Below are positions 11,243-26,200 of a stretch of DNA of 64,000 bases, piece after piece. Each line of letters opens with the position of its first letter. The stretch's first letter is position 1. Source of the DNA: Clavelina lepadiformis (Eukaryota > Chordata > Ascidiacea > Aplousobranchia > Clavelinidae); the NCBI RefSeq assembly GCF_947623445.1, contig NC_135247.1, positions 4,032,501 to 4,096,500 of the forward strand. Reading direction: 5' to 3'. The notes beneath the pieces are model-generated. The model was not told where the DNA came from. It did no database searches and saw nothing but the letters and a program-made list of their open reading frames with translations. A program made the position numbers and the translations under genes.

Positions 11243-14200
11243 TCACTTCCTTTCGTCGATTGTTTTTATAAACTCTGTAGCGGCAGTGAACTGCATCCAC
11301 CAGTACGCGTCTTCACCGGTTAAGTGATCTCCAATGAAACTATTCACGTACTGGACAGTGGATAGTAAGTGTGGTGGGTTTGCCTACAGACAAGAAGAAA
11401 TTGATATGTCACCATTCAACCAGCGCAATATACTCAGCAAGAACAATTAACTGAAAATTAAACAAAAGAGCCTTGAAACTGGCAAAAGTTCTCATCCCTG
11501 GTTCGTTCGCGTTTATTCTTCGTTTGACCTAGTACGGTACCTAACGGCTAGTTAAGGTGATTCGCAAAAGAAAACCAGCATGGAAACATTTCCAGTTCAT
11601 ACTAACTTTGATAAGGACAAAAACTAGAACAGGCGTGATGTCATCTGCGCCAGGGGCCTGATTTTCGTCAGCCAACTTCAAAAGATGCATGACCGCGCTA
11701 CAACAGCGCAGGGCACCGTCCAGCTTGCCACGCGGGGAACGGTGGGCGGCAAGAGCGCGGGCCTCGCGTTGAGCGGATGGCCAAGGACATTCGGAAAGAT
11801 ACTTTCTCCTCACTTGCAGGGAAGGGTGAAAAGGAGTGATGACTGCGGAAAGGCGGCAGATGTGCTCGTGGAAAAGTCTGATGATGAGAATGATATTAAC
11901 TTGTTTCGGGTGACAGTGAATCACCAAAAATACATTAGCCAATAATCTGTTACGTGACATTGAAATGCCAAAATTACTTCGTGGTTCATACTTACTGGTC
12001 CCGTAAAACGTCACCGTCGCCATTAGGGAACATTGCGAGCTTATGAACGTAGGAAAATATGGTGCGCTCAATGGAACTTTCGACTTCGACTAACTGGTCT
12101 GAGCTAGCTCCTAAAACAAGCAGATAATGAGCATTGGTGGGATGAAATTAATGAAGTATGTCATGCTTACCTTCCCAGATCTGGTGCTCGACCATCTGTC
12201 CGTACAACCAGCTCAGAAAGTCTCCAACTAGGGTTACCTTCTCGTCTAGAGCTATAGAACGCATAAAACGCCCTCGGAAATTCTTGATTGCTTCTTCCTT
12301 GCTTTTCAAGAAGAGCCGGACACACTGTGATGTGAAATATCGCCTGTTGGAAAAGAATAACGCACTTTAGCAGGATCATTGTCCAGCGGACTTCGGTTAA
12401 GTCCAGATCTCAGTTATCTAAATACCAAGCTGTAAAGCATCAACAACAATTAGACTCCACCCAGGGCAGAGTACTAACCTGCAGATTGCCCTATCCCGCT
12501 CCGTACATTCGGTCACGTGACGTAGATAGGAGGAGGCAGATAGAAGATGTTGCCTGGCTCGGACCAGATAAGCGATGAAGCACGAACGGGATTTGTATTC
12601 ACGCCATAGGTTCTAAAGTATTATGAAAACTTGTTTCAAAATATAATTAAGCATGGTAAGTTGTGCAAGGTTGAAAAGGTCCGCCGTCACAAGTATATCG
12701 CGATTTAAATAACAAGACAGTTTCTACGATCGTGATGTTTAGTTTTTTTACAAGAAAATACGATCCTTAAGATAAGCGACATGGACCTTTAAACCTTAAG
12801 TATTTCAAAAAGCGGAGTGCATTCCCAAAAAATCCCTAACAGAGGCATAATTGAAGATAACAACACCTTGAAAACATGTTTGCATCCAGCATCATCCAAT
12901 GCATTCACGCACCGCATAACTTCATCAATCTGGGCAATCTTGGAATGATGCTGCAGGGTTAAAGCTTCAGCCTGCTGCACTCTCAGAAATGACAGAAGCT
13001 GATCTCGGAGCCTGCAAGAAAATACAAACTAAGAGTGAAGATCCTTCCTCGTGGACTAGATGCGCCACTCCTCGCTTGGGGCAGCATTTTTCTTTATAAT
13101 ATTCATTATTCTCTCTTCTGTGTCAAGCAACTTGGTCTTACTTGATGCCATCCGGAGCACTTAGGGAGGAGTTGTTTTCTCTTCTGAACCGCAAGTCAGA
13201 TCGAACAGAGGAAATACCTAAAAGTAAAAGAGCAGGAGACGGTGGTTCCGGAAGCGGTTCTGCAGATGCAAGCACGATGCGCAACTTGCGCTTTGCATCT
13301 TCTTTCAAATCTGTGTCCGAATTTGAAATTGATTCAAACGATTTTGATGGGCATGCAACTGGAATAGAAGGCATTTCCGCTGCTACTTTTGGTGATCTAA
13401 CAGGCCAATCATCCACCACTGGGACAGATGCTGCATCTTCTGCTGTTGTGGTAACTGTGTCGTCACTCTGGGGAGAGTGGACGTCTGTAGCTGTAGAACC
13501 ACTTGCACTAAAAACAGATTTTCAAGTAATACTGCTGGAATTACGATCATATATTGAACCAACGATAGATCATTAAATGGCATGAATCTCAGTATCAAGG
13601 TATTGGAAGTTTTTTTGGTAGGAGCTTGTTAAACCTTGTTATATAAGTTTATGCAAAAACACTTGAGATTTCCATCAATTCAAAAATCTTTCTTACTTTT
13701 GCGGCTCTGTTAAATCAGATTGGAAGCTGGAATCTCCCCAAACTGCAGTGACCGATCCTTTTTTGTGAGCAGATGCTTCTGCATCCACATCTCGTCTGCC
13801 TGCTGTTTGTTGGTTAGAGGTGACTTTCTTCATATACTTCTCCATAATATCTTCACCAGGTGGCGACACCTAAATAGCAAGGAAGACATAGATTGAGTTC
13901 AGAAACCTAAATTAAGCCTTGGGTGGTGTGAGAAAAAGGCGGCTGAATAGGATATTAATACGGCGATTATTTTTTGATTTGTCAAAAAAAGTCAAAAATT
14001 GGTCACATTTACAGCGTTAGGTCAATAATTGTCAAAATTTTTTACCAAGTCAAAATTGTTTACAAACTGCATTGTCGTGGTGTCATAGAGGTTGCACTGA
14101 AGGTGAAATTGTCATTTTACATTGTACACCTTGTAGCCTACTTTATACTGTTGTAAATGGCCCATTGTCTACTTATTATGAATCAGCTCTTGCTTCGGTT

Positions 14201-17200
14201 TTGCTTGAGATACTTCATGTATGTTTAGTTTAGATAAATGTATTGAACAGTTTTTGTTGTGTCTTAGTTGCAGTTTTTTTGGCAATGATTTGTCATTAAC
14301 TCATTTCCCTTTTCAGAATAGGCTAGGTCTGTGTTCAGATTTTTGCCCTTCTTTACAACAATAAATTTTAACTTTTTGCACAATAATGCGTAATTTAACT
14401 ACTTGAGTTCTTCATACGTCAAAATTTGTCAAAAAAAAGTTTTTTAATGTCAAAATTTGTCAAATTTTTCAATTTTTAGGTCAAAAAATAATCGCCCTAG
14501 ATATTACGTATCATGCTAAAGTGTCAAATCCTCATTATTATTCCCTACCTCTTCTGCTGACTTTGACCTGGCTGGAGGAACATCCGACTGAGCTGAAACA
14601 TCATCAAACGTTTAAAAACAAGAAAATTATAGCAAAGGTTGGTGGTTGTAAACAAGTCAATACTCAATGTTTAAACTTATTGCAACTTCAGGCCTTTCAT
14701 TAAGCTAAAAACTTCATAGCAGCACAACTACCTGCATAGCCATCGTAATTGCCACTTCTTCTCGGACCGTCGTTCCCAACAGAGCCTGCATTGCCATAGT
14801 TTAAAGGTCCGTTTAATTTGCCAGTGGGCTTGCGCTTGGACAAGCTCGGAAAGCGATTAGGCTTCCACCAAGATTTCTTACGATCAATAGCTTTGTTACG
14901 AGCAACGTTTAAGCCCTCCTAAATATGAAAGATATCCAATTACAAAAAAAAATCGTGTGCGGCTGGTATCCACACTCTTTTAGAGAATGTGGACCATTAG
15001 AGTAACAAAACTATATATTTCTAACAATACACATACATAGTCCACCAGAGTAGACGATTTTTGCCGAGGAAGGTTTGGTGATTTAACATTGGGTTTTTCC
15101 TTTGGCGTTTCATCGCTATGAATTTCAGGTTTGCTTTCTTTGGTAATTTCAGCTGCTGCAAGTATATAAATTAACCATTGGCGATTGGCATAATGTAAGG
15201 GTTTCATAAATCAACAAGAAAATATTTTACGACTGTAAACCAAGGCACAGTCCTGCACAAATCGCTTAATTAAATGAAATCGGCGAACAACTTCTAAATA
15301 ACCTACCCGGGTGAATTTCTACAAGGGTAGCACTCACAGAGTTGAGATTTATATCGTTGTTCTGACGTTCGTTAGTTTGAGGTCTTTTATCTACAGAAAA
15401 CAGGCCGTTAAACAATAAACAACAGCAAGAACCCTAGTATTGACAACTGGCGCATTTTACCCGTTGCTACATGTAAATTAACACTGTTGTTGGAGCCAGC
15501 TTCAGCTAAAGGATCAAAGTCCTTCAAAATGTCATTTTGGGCATTTTTGGGTGATACTGGCACAAATGCAGATGTGTGGTTTTGGTCGTTTGCAGTTATA
15601 GCATTATTATTGACCGTTATTGAAACTTTGGCTGGTGTGAACGGCGCTTCGTTATGGGCCTTCTCGTCCCAGGCTATCACTCTATTTGCCTTTGCAGGTT
15701 GGTCTGCATCACTCGATTCAGATTTATCTGACTTGGGCATGTCTTTCATGGGGCGCTTGTACGGACTCCGTTTTATTGTGCTCATATTTTCATCAAAATC
15801 CATGAGAGCTAATCCTGAAGTTTCAAGACTTTTGTTGTCCACTGGCACTTCGGAGGATGAAGTGATGTCCCAAGCAACATTTTTCTCAACAACTTCCACT
15901 TTTTGAGTCTGTACATGATCATTATCTTCATCATTTCCTTTTTTAACATTCTCATCAAAGGACACAGACTGTCTTGAGACCTCCATGGCTTCTCCTCGTT
16001 GCTTGGATGACAACACTATTGATACAGGGGATTGACTAGCCAACTGCAGTTGTGGTGATGGAGATGCACTGGATGTTGGAGGAGGTTTCTCATTTGTTTC
16101 ACTACTATTTGAGCTCCCACCTCCACCGTGACTGCTCCCAGCAGATGCACTTTCTCCTCTCGATATATGAAGATCTTCGGCATCTGGGCTGATGCTGTTG
16201 GGGCCTTTTCCAAAACTCCTTTCGGAGTTAACCCATTGCTCATCAACCACTGTGGAAAAATAACCAATGTTCTTAATCCATGAAAATAGAATATTATTGT
16301 GCTGCAAGTTTGCAACCAATAAAAATGCTGACTACTAATCAAAAAATATAAAACTGATATAAAAACTACCGATTGGTCACATAACATAACTAATCAACTA
16401 CGAAGCAAACCTATCACGTTGTTTAATGTTATCAGCTCACAACTACTGGACGAAAGTGCAGTATTTTGTAAACCCATTCCAAAAGCTCTTGGTTAACTTT
16501 TCAAAAACAAACCTTTTGCTGGATGGTTATCCAGGCTCAAGCCAGATACGCCACTAAAGCCTGAAGCAGCACTAAGTCCAGGTGTGCTGGCACGAGAGCG
16601 ACTGTCTTCCATCACATCTTCCGTCCCCTAAACATAATTCATTCATAGGTAAGCTATAAGCAGGCATTAGCAGGCCTAGAATTATTCAAAACAGAAAGTG
16701 AATATGTTACATTGTGTTTACTTACAGCATTTCCAGATTCTGATTCCAATTCCTTCAGCCTATCTTCAGAACGAATGTCCGGTGGTTCGCTGTCACTTGG
16801 AAGCACTTCCACACTCCACACATCACTGCGTGAATCATCGTCACGTGTTAACGTTAACAATGATGATATGCTCGAAGGGGGGTTCCTGAAAGTGTTACAT
16901 TTTATTTATTTTTTCAAATTGTCACATTTAACATTTTATTGTATCCATGGTCATGAAGCAGAAAAGTGAGAAACATGATGTAGTTGCGGAAACTTGAAAT
17001 TCTTAACCACCCAATATAATCAATGTACTGGTAATTCTGAAACTTGGGAAGAATTAAAACGATATTCAAGAACATGTCTAACAAAGAGTGCTAAAGATAA
17101 GATCAGGATTAAAACTGGAAGATAATTTGAAAACTGTTTAGGGCCTTAAGTGATGAGAAAGAATGACATAATGCCTAGCTTCTGTAACAAAATAGGTTAA

Positions 17201-20200
17201 CAAAAATAACACTACAAAATATACTCAAAAAATTTGGTAGAAATGTTTAAAAGCAGAAAAAAGTTGAGTTGGACATAATAACTTCATAGACACCTCATGT
17301 GTTCGGCAGGATCCTCTGCGATCTCACGCAGCCTCTCCGACTGAGAATCTTGCTCCGCAGGAGGCTCGGAGTCACTGGCATAAACATCCATACTCCAAGT
17401 ATCACTCCTGGCATCAACTGGACCAGGACCACCAGGAGGACCAGACTCATCGCGACGTGGACCTCCAGTTACTCCAAGATCAGCAAAACGAACTCCAACT
17501 TCCTGGCGGATTTCAAACTTCCTCATTTTGTCTTCTATGCTTTCCCTGTGGAGTGATGCTTACATTAACTGATCATTGATACATCAGCATTTTTTCAACA
17601 AATACAATAAAAATCTTAGACTACGAAGTAGCCATTTAGTCAATCAGTTGAATTAAAATATTTTTCGGTAACCATGTTTGGCAATTTCCTTCATTCAAAC
17701 CAGCGATAAGCTTTCCCAAAGGCATTTAAACGTACACCAGGTTAGCACTTGGGCGTTTTAGTTGCTTGTCATAAAATATTGCAATTAAAGAAAACTGTAA
17801 GAACTTTCAGCTAAAAATTGTTTTCAATCATGCCTTGATGTTGGCAACTTTCTCCTGAGCGCCTTTAAAGCTTCGTCATTGTTGGCATGAGTCACACTCT
17901 CCTGATCACCACCCTCTTCATCTTCATCCTGTAACCATGACGACAAGCTCTTACAATAGTCTCAAAAACTATTGCACTTAACAGGAGAACTCCAGCAGAA
18001 TGTTCAAGCACTGTATACATCCCATACACAGTTAAAGCTTTTTCAAACAAACAACATTCAACCTGATTGCCACCACGTGAGCTAACGGCATGGATACTGC
18101 TGGCATCATCTGCAGGGACACCTTCTGGATGATCAAGATCCATGGAAGAAGAACCACTAGTCCTTGATATACCATCCTCAGTTGGTAATTCTTCACCAAC
18201 CTCACTTAAGTCAGATCCTGCGCGGATCATTGTGGATTTTAAAATCAGTTCATCATGATTAGTAACAACGTATACAAAGTGCGACGGTGAACGCAAAGGG
18301 TATAATGATACCGCATCTAATTTTGTTCTGTTAGTATCAATTTGCAAATTGGAATGTATCTCTGCCGCATAACTTACTCTACGCAGCAAAAGTATAATTT
18401 CGTGACATACCTCCAGAATATAATGAAAACCGAGAACGTTTGTCCAATCCCTCTGCCTCTGCAAGTGTTGCAGCGTCAAGGGATGCATCTTCTGTAAGAT
18501 TCGACATACAGTGTTGATTGCTTTGTGAATTTTGTAATTCCATCACCTGAAGAAAAAAAAGTTTTTGTAATTTATTTTACAGCAAATATAAGCCACGTTA
18601 CCACTGGAGGCATACAGCCAGTCCGGTGCTTCCTCGATTATCAGGTCTACTTGGGAAAATGCTTTTACAAATTTGAGCGGACAACCAAAAAACGAATAAT
18701 TGTACTCTTATATTTAAGAAATAAAAAAAATCTTTTATGTTTCACGCTGCCTTTCGAATATAAAGCCACCTCAATATTTCAAGACATATACACTTATACA
18801 GTATAGGATTAAGTGTTTAACAATGAACTGCAAGTACAGTAACATTAATGAGAATAAGCTACATCAGACACACTGCAAAAGGCTTCAAAGTTTGTTTGCT
18901 TTACTCTATTGTTACGTCATAAAGAAGCATTAATAGGCAACTGAATAAACGAAAACCTGTTAAATGAGGTACAGATATTCAAGAAAGCACTGTATTAATA
19001 TTATAGTGACACAGAATGAGAGATTGCCGAGGTATTTGTGATATTTAGTTCACATGAAGAAGTGGAAGACATTGAATTTATGAGGCAATAACATCACCAA
19101 GGTATCTTATAAGTGAAGTACGAAGAAGCGTTAAAAATTTCACCTTGAAATTATCATAATGCATAATTGCATATACTTGTATGTGAAACGTTTGTATGTG
19201 GTTACCTGCCCTATTTAAAAGCTAAATTAAAGCGTGTCCTGCGTGCATAAACAGATTACTAAACATATATCATATCAATAATTTGATAAATAAATTTTCT
19301 AATATTAATTACCTCTTGTTCCGACATTGTTCCAGGAAGTTCATGAGACGAACTTGAAGACGAAGCCATAGAAATCACCAATACTGTTTCAGGACTATCA
19401 AATAACTGCACTTGATTTATGGTAGCGCTGTCTAAAATCAGTATCAACATTTTTAAAACCATTAATATTAAGGCTTTGAAGTATCACTGTCAGATAATGA
19501 TCTATTTCATGCTTAATGCACAAACAAAGCAATGAGAGTCAAAAGATGAATATTTAATGCAAATGGATCAGAAATAAAAGACAAATACAAAGAGAAAACT
19601 GAAGCAGCAGGCCTTATGTCTCATACCTCCAGCTGCAATTTCATCCATATTGCTATCAATGCTATCCTCTCTCTTTGGCATTTTATTTTTCACTACAGAT
19701 ACAAATAGTTATTAATGAAACCATTTCCATTTATTATTTTTATAGCTATATCAACCAACACACAAGACATAGGCAGCTGTTTACCTTTAACGGTTTTCGC
19801 TCTCTTTTTATCGGAGGTTGGGGAGTGCTGATTTGTACCTCCCATAAGATCAGTGGATGAGCCTCCTGATGGTGATAAGTGTCCTGAGCTTGTGGCCTGA
19901 CTAACACCTGAACATAGAACATCAGCAAACTTTCAAACCAAAATTCTTATTTTCCTGTGTGACTGCTTAGTGCTGCATGTTACAAGAAAATGATGTTAAT
20001 AATACAATGCATTTCATTACAGAAATTATTTTCCAAGATGATTTGTTTTTTCATGAGTAAGAAACAAACCTTGACCTTCAGCACCAGAACCTCCACCATT
20101 TTGGGAAGCAGCTTTCCGCATACATTGCGGCGGTTGACTTGGTAAATGCGAGAGTATTGATGCAAGTGTTGCTTGGTCTACCCCACGAACATCTGATTGC

Positions 20201-23200
20201 TATAGCAAAATGCCATCAACCATAACGTTATATAGATAAATATAGATGCAAGTTATTGTAATTATGAACATTCCAATTGTGCGTTAAAACGAATTGATAC
20301 CGCATTAAGCTTGTTATGGTTACCATTAAGGAGGCAATCATCAAGTATTAGTATAACACAACCATTCAAAATATAAAAGTTCTTGTGACGCATTTAAAAT
20401 TAAAGAATGGCATGGAATTCTTTGATTGAAAAGAAATCAACTGAAATTTTATGGGTCAGCCTAACAAAATGGATTAATTATTTATTAACAATCAGCATTT
20501 ACGTGGCTTATATTGATTGAATTTATTATGGTTTCCACACTTGCAATAACTTACACTTGTTAAACCACCGACTGTCCATTTTGCCTGTGTAAAGCAACTG
20601 GACCATAAGTATCATCACAAACTTATAAAAATAACTTGTGAGTTGGATTACAACTAAAAACCACACCAAACACAAAAAGCACTGCCAGTAGCTAAGCAAA
20701 ACTAAACATAACACCTAAATCAACTTTATGGCTACATTTGTTTACCATTTAACAAAAATCACCTGAATATCTTGTAAGAATCGAATAAGTTGATGTAACT
20801 GGGATGGTGTGAAGAAAACGGCAGCGCTGGCATACCCATGTGGTGCTACATGTGTTGGCGGTACACCATCAAAATTGCACGAGTTGATTACAGTGTCAAT
20901 CAATTGCTTCATTGGTTCCTGATATTGCAAAAAGGTCAAAAGTTAACAACCTAAAATGAATGGCAAGTGAAAATGCACTCATTTCAAAAATGCAGTTACA
21001 TAACGCACTGTTTGTTTAACGATTTCAAATAAAACCTTTTGTAACCACCACCACCAGTTTATTTTAGGAGGGGACAGCTTTGGGAGATCACTGTGCTAAT
21101 TATGTTTTGCAGTCTCGTGGGGGTTTCCTATCTGAAGTACAACTAATTACTACAATGATGCAGTTAGGAAATCCTAAACAACATAACACCAGTAACAGCT
21201 TTACTTCTAAGACTTCAAGTCTTCAATCAAACTATTCACACATGTCACGTTTTTATGGAATAGCTGGATCTTATGGATATCACAATGATAATATGTGACA
21301 ACATTACAGAGTCTATGTGCCAAACTTAACAAAACACTCCACGTTTACATATAACATAAGCTACACGAATCAAAATGCAATGATAGTGACTAAGTGAAAT
21401 ATTTACCAAAAGTAGGGAATAATTTTAAAATACAAAAGAATGTTAATCCAAACATAACATACTTTGTTAAGCCTTCCGTGAAATGTATTACTTTGTTGAC
21501 TGGATTCATTCCAATGTGCCATAACTTGTAAAACCTGCAAAGGCATAAATAATGATGTGAAGCACTCAAAATGAGGAATGACCAAAGTTTTAGTTAATTC
21601 GACAAAGCATTTTAACAACAAAGCAAAGCGCCCAATAAAAGAAACAGTTAACAGTTAAATATAGTTAACAGTCAGCAAACAAATTCTGTAAACAAAAGAA
21701 GGAAACATTGCTTACTGATAGCTACCCAGTACACATACGCCATTTATAGTTGCTCAATTCTATAAATTAAGGTGTCGAACTGCAGTACGTTGAAAGAATC
21801 TTGCAAAATACTCACTTGTGCAACTTGCATGAGATTAAAACGAGTGAGATCACTGACAGGAACATCACCAGTCACTCCATGCAATTCAGGGTTAACGATG
21901 GCGGGACAAACAAACTGCTGAAGTAGGAAGTCTGCACAGAGTGCTCGTGCTTCAGCTTGTGTCACCAAACCTACAAAAAAAACACTAGTTTCAATAGTTG
22001 AGCATTTCTTGAGCTGTTATGTGATTGAAATTGTTTGTAATCTTGCATTTTTCGATATCCTTTATTTGTTATTTGTTCATCTTCATTTGTTTGATTGTTG
22101 CAAACAACCAAATGATGTTCATAATGCTACTTAATTATGATTCAATAAAGCCATGAGACTTTACTAAGCCCAGCATAATGGTTTTATATAATACCGAGTG
22201 AAAAGAGGGTACAAACAAAATATTTTTAATAAAAAAAAGAATGAGGTATATACATAAAATAAAACTATTTCATTCATACCAGCTTCTTTCACAATGTGAT
22301 ACGATCTTGCAATAATCCAGCCCAGGCTTTGCGGAAACCCACACATAGCTGCTAACAGATTTTCAATAAAATTGGAACATATATTTGCCAAATTTTCTTC
22401 TGCACATTTCACATGTTGGTTCAACTTTTCCTAAAATATTGACAAATTGATAAAAAAAGGCAATCTTTCAGGAAATACATGGTACTAGGTACAAAACATT
22501 TCGGTTGGAAACAGAGTTAACCAACTAAATTAACAACACATCGGTTTCGAAAGGTTAAATTTAAAAACTAGTTCCCAAAGAAAATTACTTGGAACTCGGC
22601 GCTATCTTGTTTTCCAAATCTTCGTTCAATCTCAATAGGGTTTAGTCTACTTAAAACTTTTTGTGGGTTTGTTTCTAGAAACAGCTCATCATCCATTAGA
22701 ACCTGCAAGCAAAAATATGAGTAAAATGTACCTGATTCACACACAGTTTAAACATCTTTTGATTACAATTTATAATGATAATTTTTACATATCTTGTCAC
22801 AGGTGTATAATTTTGTGTAGCTCACTCAACATTTATCATACCTCCATCACCGGTTGATACAAAGCTGACGTTAGAAACAGCTTTCCAACCAACAACGATT
22901 CATTAAAAAGCCTGCACGAAAAAGCAAATACTTTATAACAAAGTTTGTAACTAAAAGCTAAGGCCAGTAATTAAAGCCCACTAAATTACATCAACACCCA
23001 CTTAAAGACGACACTGAAAGCACAGCTTCCCTTCTGTAATAATCTTCTTGGTTGATCTTCACCAGCAAGTTGAAGAAGCATCAAAGTTTCCATTAACTAC
23101 AGATATAGTGTATATTAGTTAAATTTAAATCATGCTTTAAGAAACTTATAAAAGCATAAAAACTGCTATAAACTGAACAATAGCATTTGCCAAAACCTAG

Positions 23201-26200
23201 CAAGCTGGAAATATTTTGGATGTGTGAAAAAAATAAAAACAAAGTGATTGTCTAAGTTAAGATCATTATTCTTAAATACAATGTACGTATAGTCTACAAC
23301 GACTTTAAAAAAACATGCATATGGTTGCGGGTAAAGCAGCAACTGCAGAAATCATATTTATTTATGGGATTATTTATGTTAGTCTAAATCCGTAAAAATA
23401 TGATTTGTACATTTGTTGCTTTAATTGCAATGGATTGGTCCTTCACAATATGTATGATTATTAATTAATATATCATTTTTTACCTCAAGAAGATGTTTAT
23501 GATCGTCTGTTATTAATCTGTTGCCGTAGCAATTGAGGACAATTATGCAGGCCACATCATTAGTTGTTTCCAATCCAAGTTTATCCCCATAGGCGAGGCA
23601 CGCAGCAGCCAATGTAGGATTATTGATGAATGCCTGCAAGCAACAATACTGTGAGGAGAAATCTCTGAACTACTTGCTACTTTTGATTTCAAAGGAAGAT
23701 ATAGGGCAATGTGGTTCAGGCCATTATTACTTTGTAATGATGCAGTCATTGAAATGAATAGTCAAAAAGTGTGTGGTTATGAAAAAGGTGACGACATTTT
23801 TAGCAAGAAAATTACAAACGTGACAGTTGGAAAGGAAAAGAAATATTTTCTATAATGTTTTCAAAAATTTGATAGATCATTTATGGTGATATTATTAAAA
23901 GGCGCGCATATAACGCTATGCAAAACTTGGTAAATTTGACAGATGCTCTAATATATAATAGGCTTGGCTGGTTATATGAAGCATGGCCCACAAAATAATT
24001 CCATGTATGGGCTAGTCTACACCTCGGAAGTTAAACTATTGTCCCTTTACTTCTTTAGTTTGGATGCTTTAGTAAGTTAGATAGCTCAGGGAGATGGCAC
24101 ATTTCCATAAAAACGCATTCTTAAGATATTACTCAAGAAGGCCTAAATAATGCTAAATTCAATGAAAGAAAAGATGAAATGTTGAAAAGGAAGACACATA
24201 ACACTTTCAGAATTGGATTAGTCATCCTAGACAGATACCATATTTATAACCAGGTTAATAATAATACTTGAATGAAGTTATGCGGCAATCAGTCATACAT
24301 CTATCCAAATATATAGCATTGACAAAAGAAAATATCCTGTAAGAAAAATTAATTAAATGTATTGGTTTGTTTTTGGCTTTAAAACGACTAAGTAAACAAC
24401 CTCATACATTGCCATTAGACATCGGGAATCAAAGTGTGTTATAACTACAAACTTATGATATTTTAAGAAAGCAGATAAAAGATGAGATTTTATAAATGGT
24501 TAAAAGAGGACTTTGTAACCCAGAGAACTGGACATATAGCAAGGTCAAATGTAAATTTTGTTCGTAAAATGTATGCATTCTCAGCTATTGTAAACTTGAG
24601 CTCTTTGCTAATACCCAGTGCACTAAAGCTGAAAACATTATGTTTTGGGGACAACACTATGATACTATTTTAAACATCTGACATACCTCAACTCCAACCA
24701 TTATAGACATGCTTCAACCTGTTTTTATTATCCCCGAAATTTGAGCAATGATAAAATAAGTTGATTTGTTTCATTGGCCATGAATGAATTAGAAATAAAG
24801 CATGGCAGCCAGTTTTTAAGAAAAATACAGTACGCACAACTAACTTAGTTAGCTAGTTGTACATATATAATTATTTGCATAAGGGCACTTTCCCCTATCG
24901 ACTTAAATCATATTTGAGGTCAATTAAATAATATTAAACATATATATGTTTGTTTCTAAAATATATTCCATGCACAAACATGTACAACAACTTGTAACTA
25001 GCATTGGGTACAGCATTATCACTACACAATACATCATCATTTCACTAGTCAAGTCATATGTATCTATTGCAATTTTCATATATATAGATTAAATCTGACT
25101 GTAAGAAATGCAAGGCAAACTGCACAGGATGTCATATGGCAGTTTAGCAAGGTTCAGCATTGATCACTGAGCTTGTGGTTCTGCACAGATAGTAAATATT
25201 GACATTAAGGAGCATACCTCCAAGAACTGACTATACATGGATTCCTGATAGCCAAGTTCTTTATAAGCATCAACAAATTGTACAGAATCAAGCTGATGGG
25301 CTCTTCGGCTACATGCAGAAGGTGTTACTAGAATTAATAACACAAAGAAATTAAAGTTAAACAGAACGTTTTCGGCTGTAATTTTAGTTAACAAGAGATA
25401 CAAGTATAGAAACATAATATAAAGGAACAAAGAAAAATAATTATACCTAGTGAAAAAAGCATCAACTATACTCTTAGCTAATTATGCAAAATTGATGAAA
25501 GAACATTTTTTATTGGGTTCATTTTAAATATTTATATATATACTGTATATATAATTTGGATACAGATGCTATTACCCAGCAACAGGAATTCAGGCTATAA
25601 ATTGTCTGACAGTTTAAAAACAAGCTTGACTAGCAATAAATATATGGTGGTTGATTGCCATGATGCTCTATCTAGGCTGTAGGCTCTTAGCCTATTATCT
25701 AGGGATGTGCCAAATCTTTAGATACAGATTCGTGAAAATTAAAAAAAATAGTGTGATATTCGTGTGAATCCGAATCTACTGATTTTGCTCATTGTTCCTC
25801 ACCAAAGTACTTGACAAAAAGGGGGAATCATGCTTAAAGTTATTATTACACTGAGAAATGACAGAAATTAAGCTGGATTTTGGTTAGCATATATACATAT
25901 TAGGCCCTTTTTTATGAAAAATATCGGACCAAACATTTTGATGCCTTTAATGTCAACCAAACAACCAGAAGCTTTGTTGTTTCGCTCTTGTTTTCTACAA
26001 AATAAAACATTCCACCCCAATCTGCCTGCAACCTTTGAATTGATGTGAATAACAAAAATGGTCAATATTCATGTGTAATGTTCCGATTTGTGTTTGATTT
26101 GGCACATCCTTACTCTTACCTTCATAATTATATTGGTAATAGCATAAAATAATTTGAAGATATATACGTACAAAACAGAAAAACATGAGTAAAAAGCAAA

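Noticed and set aside
11685..11945. Plus-strand open frame
   Set aside because: Antisense shadow of GAPVD1 VPS9 exon 33 (11607-11877).
15487..15906. 139-residue plus-strand open frame
   Set aside because: Antisense shadow of the large GAPVD1 exon 22; the minus-strand frame has the conserved FDPL and phase-correct splice sites.
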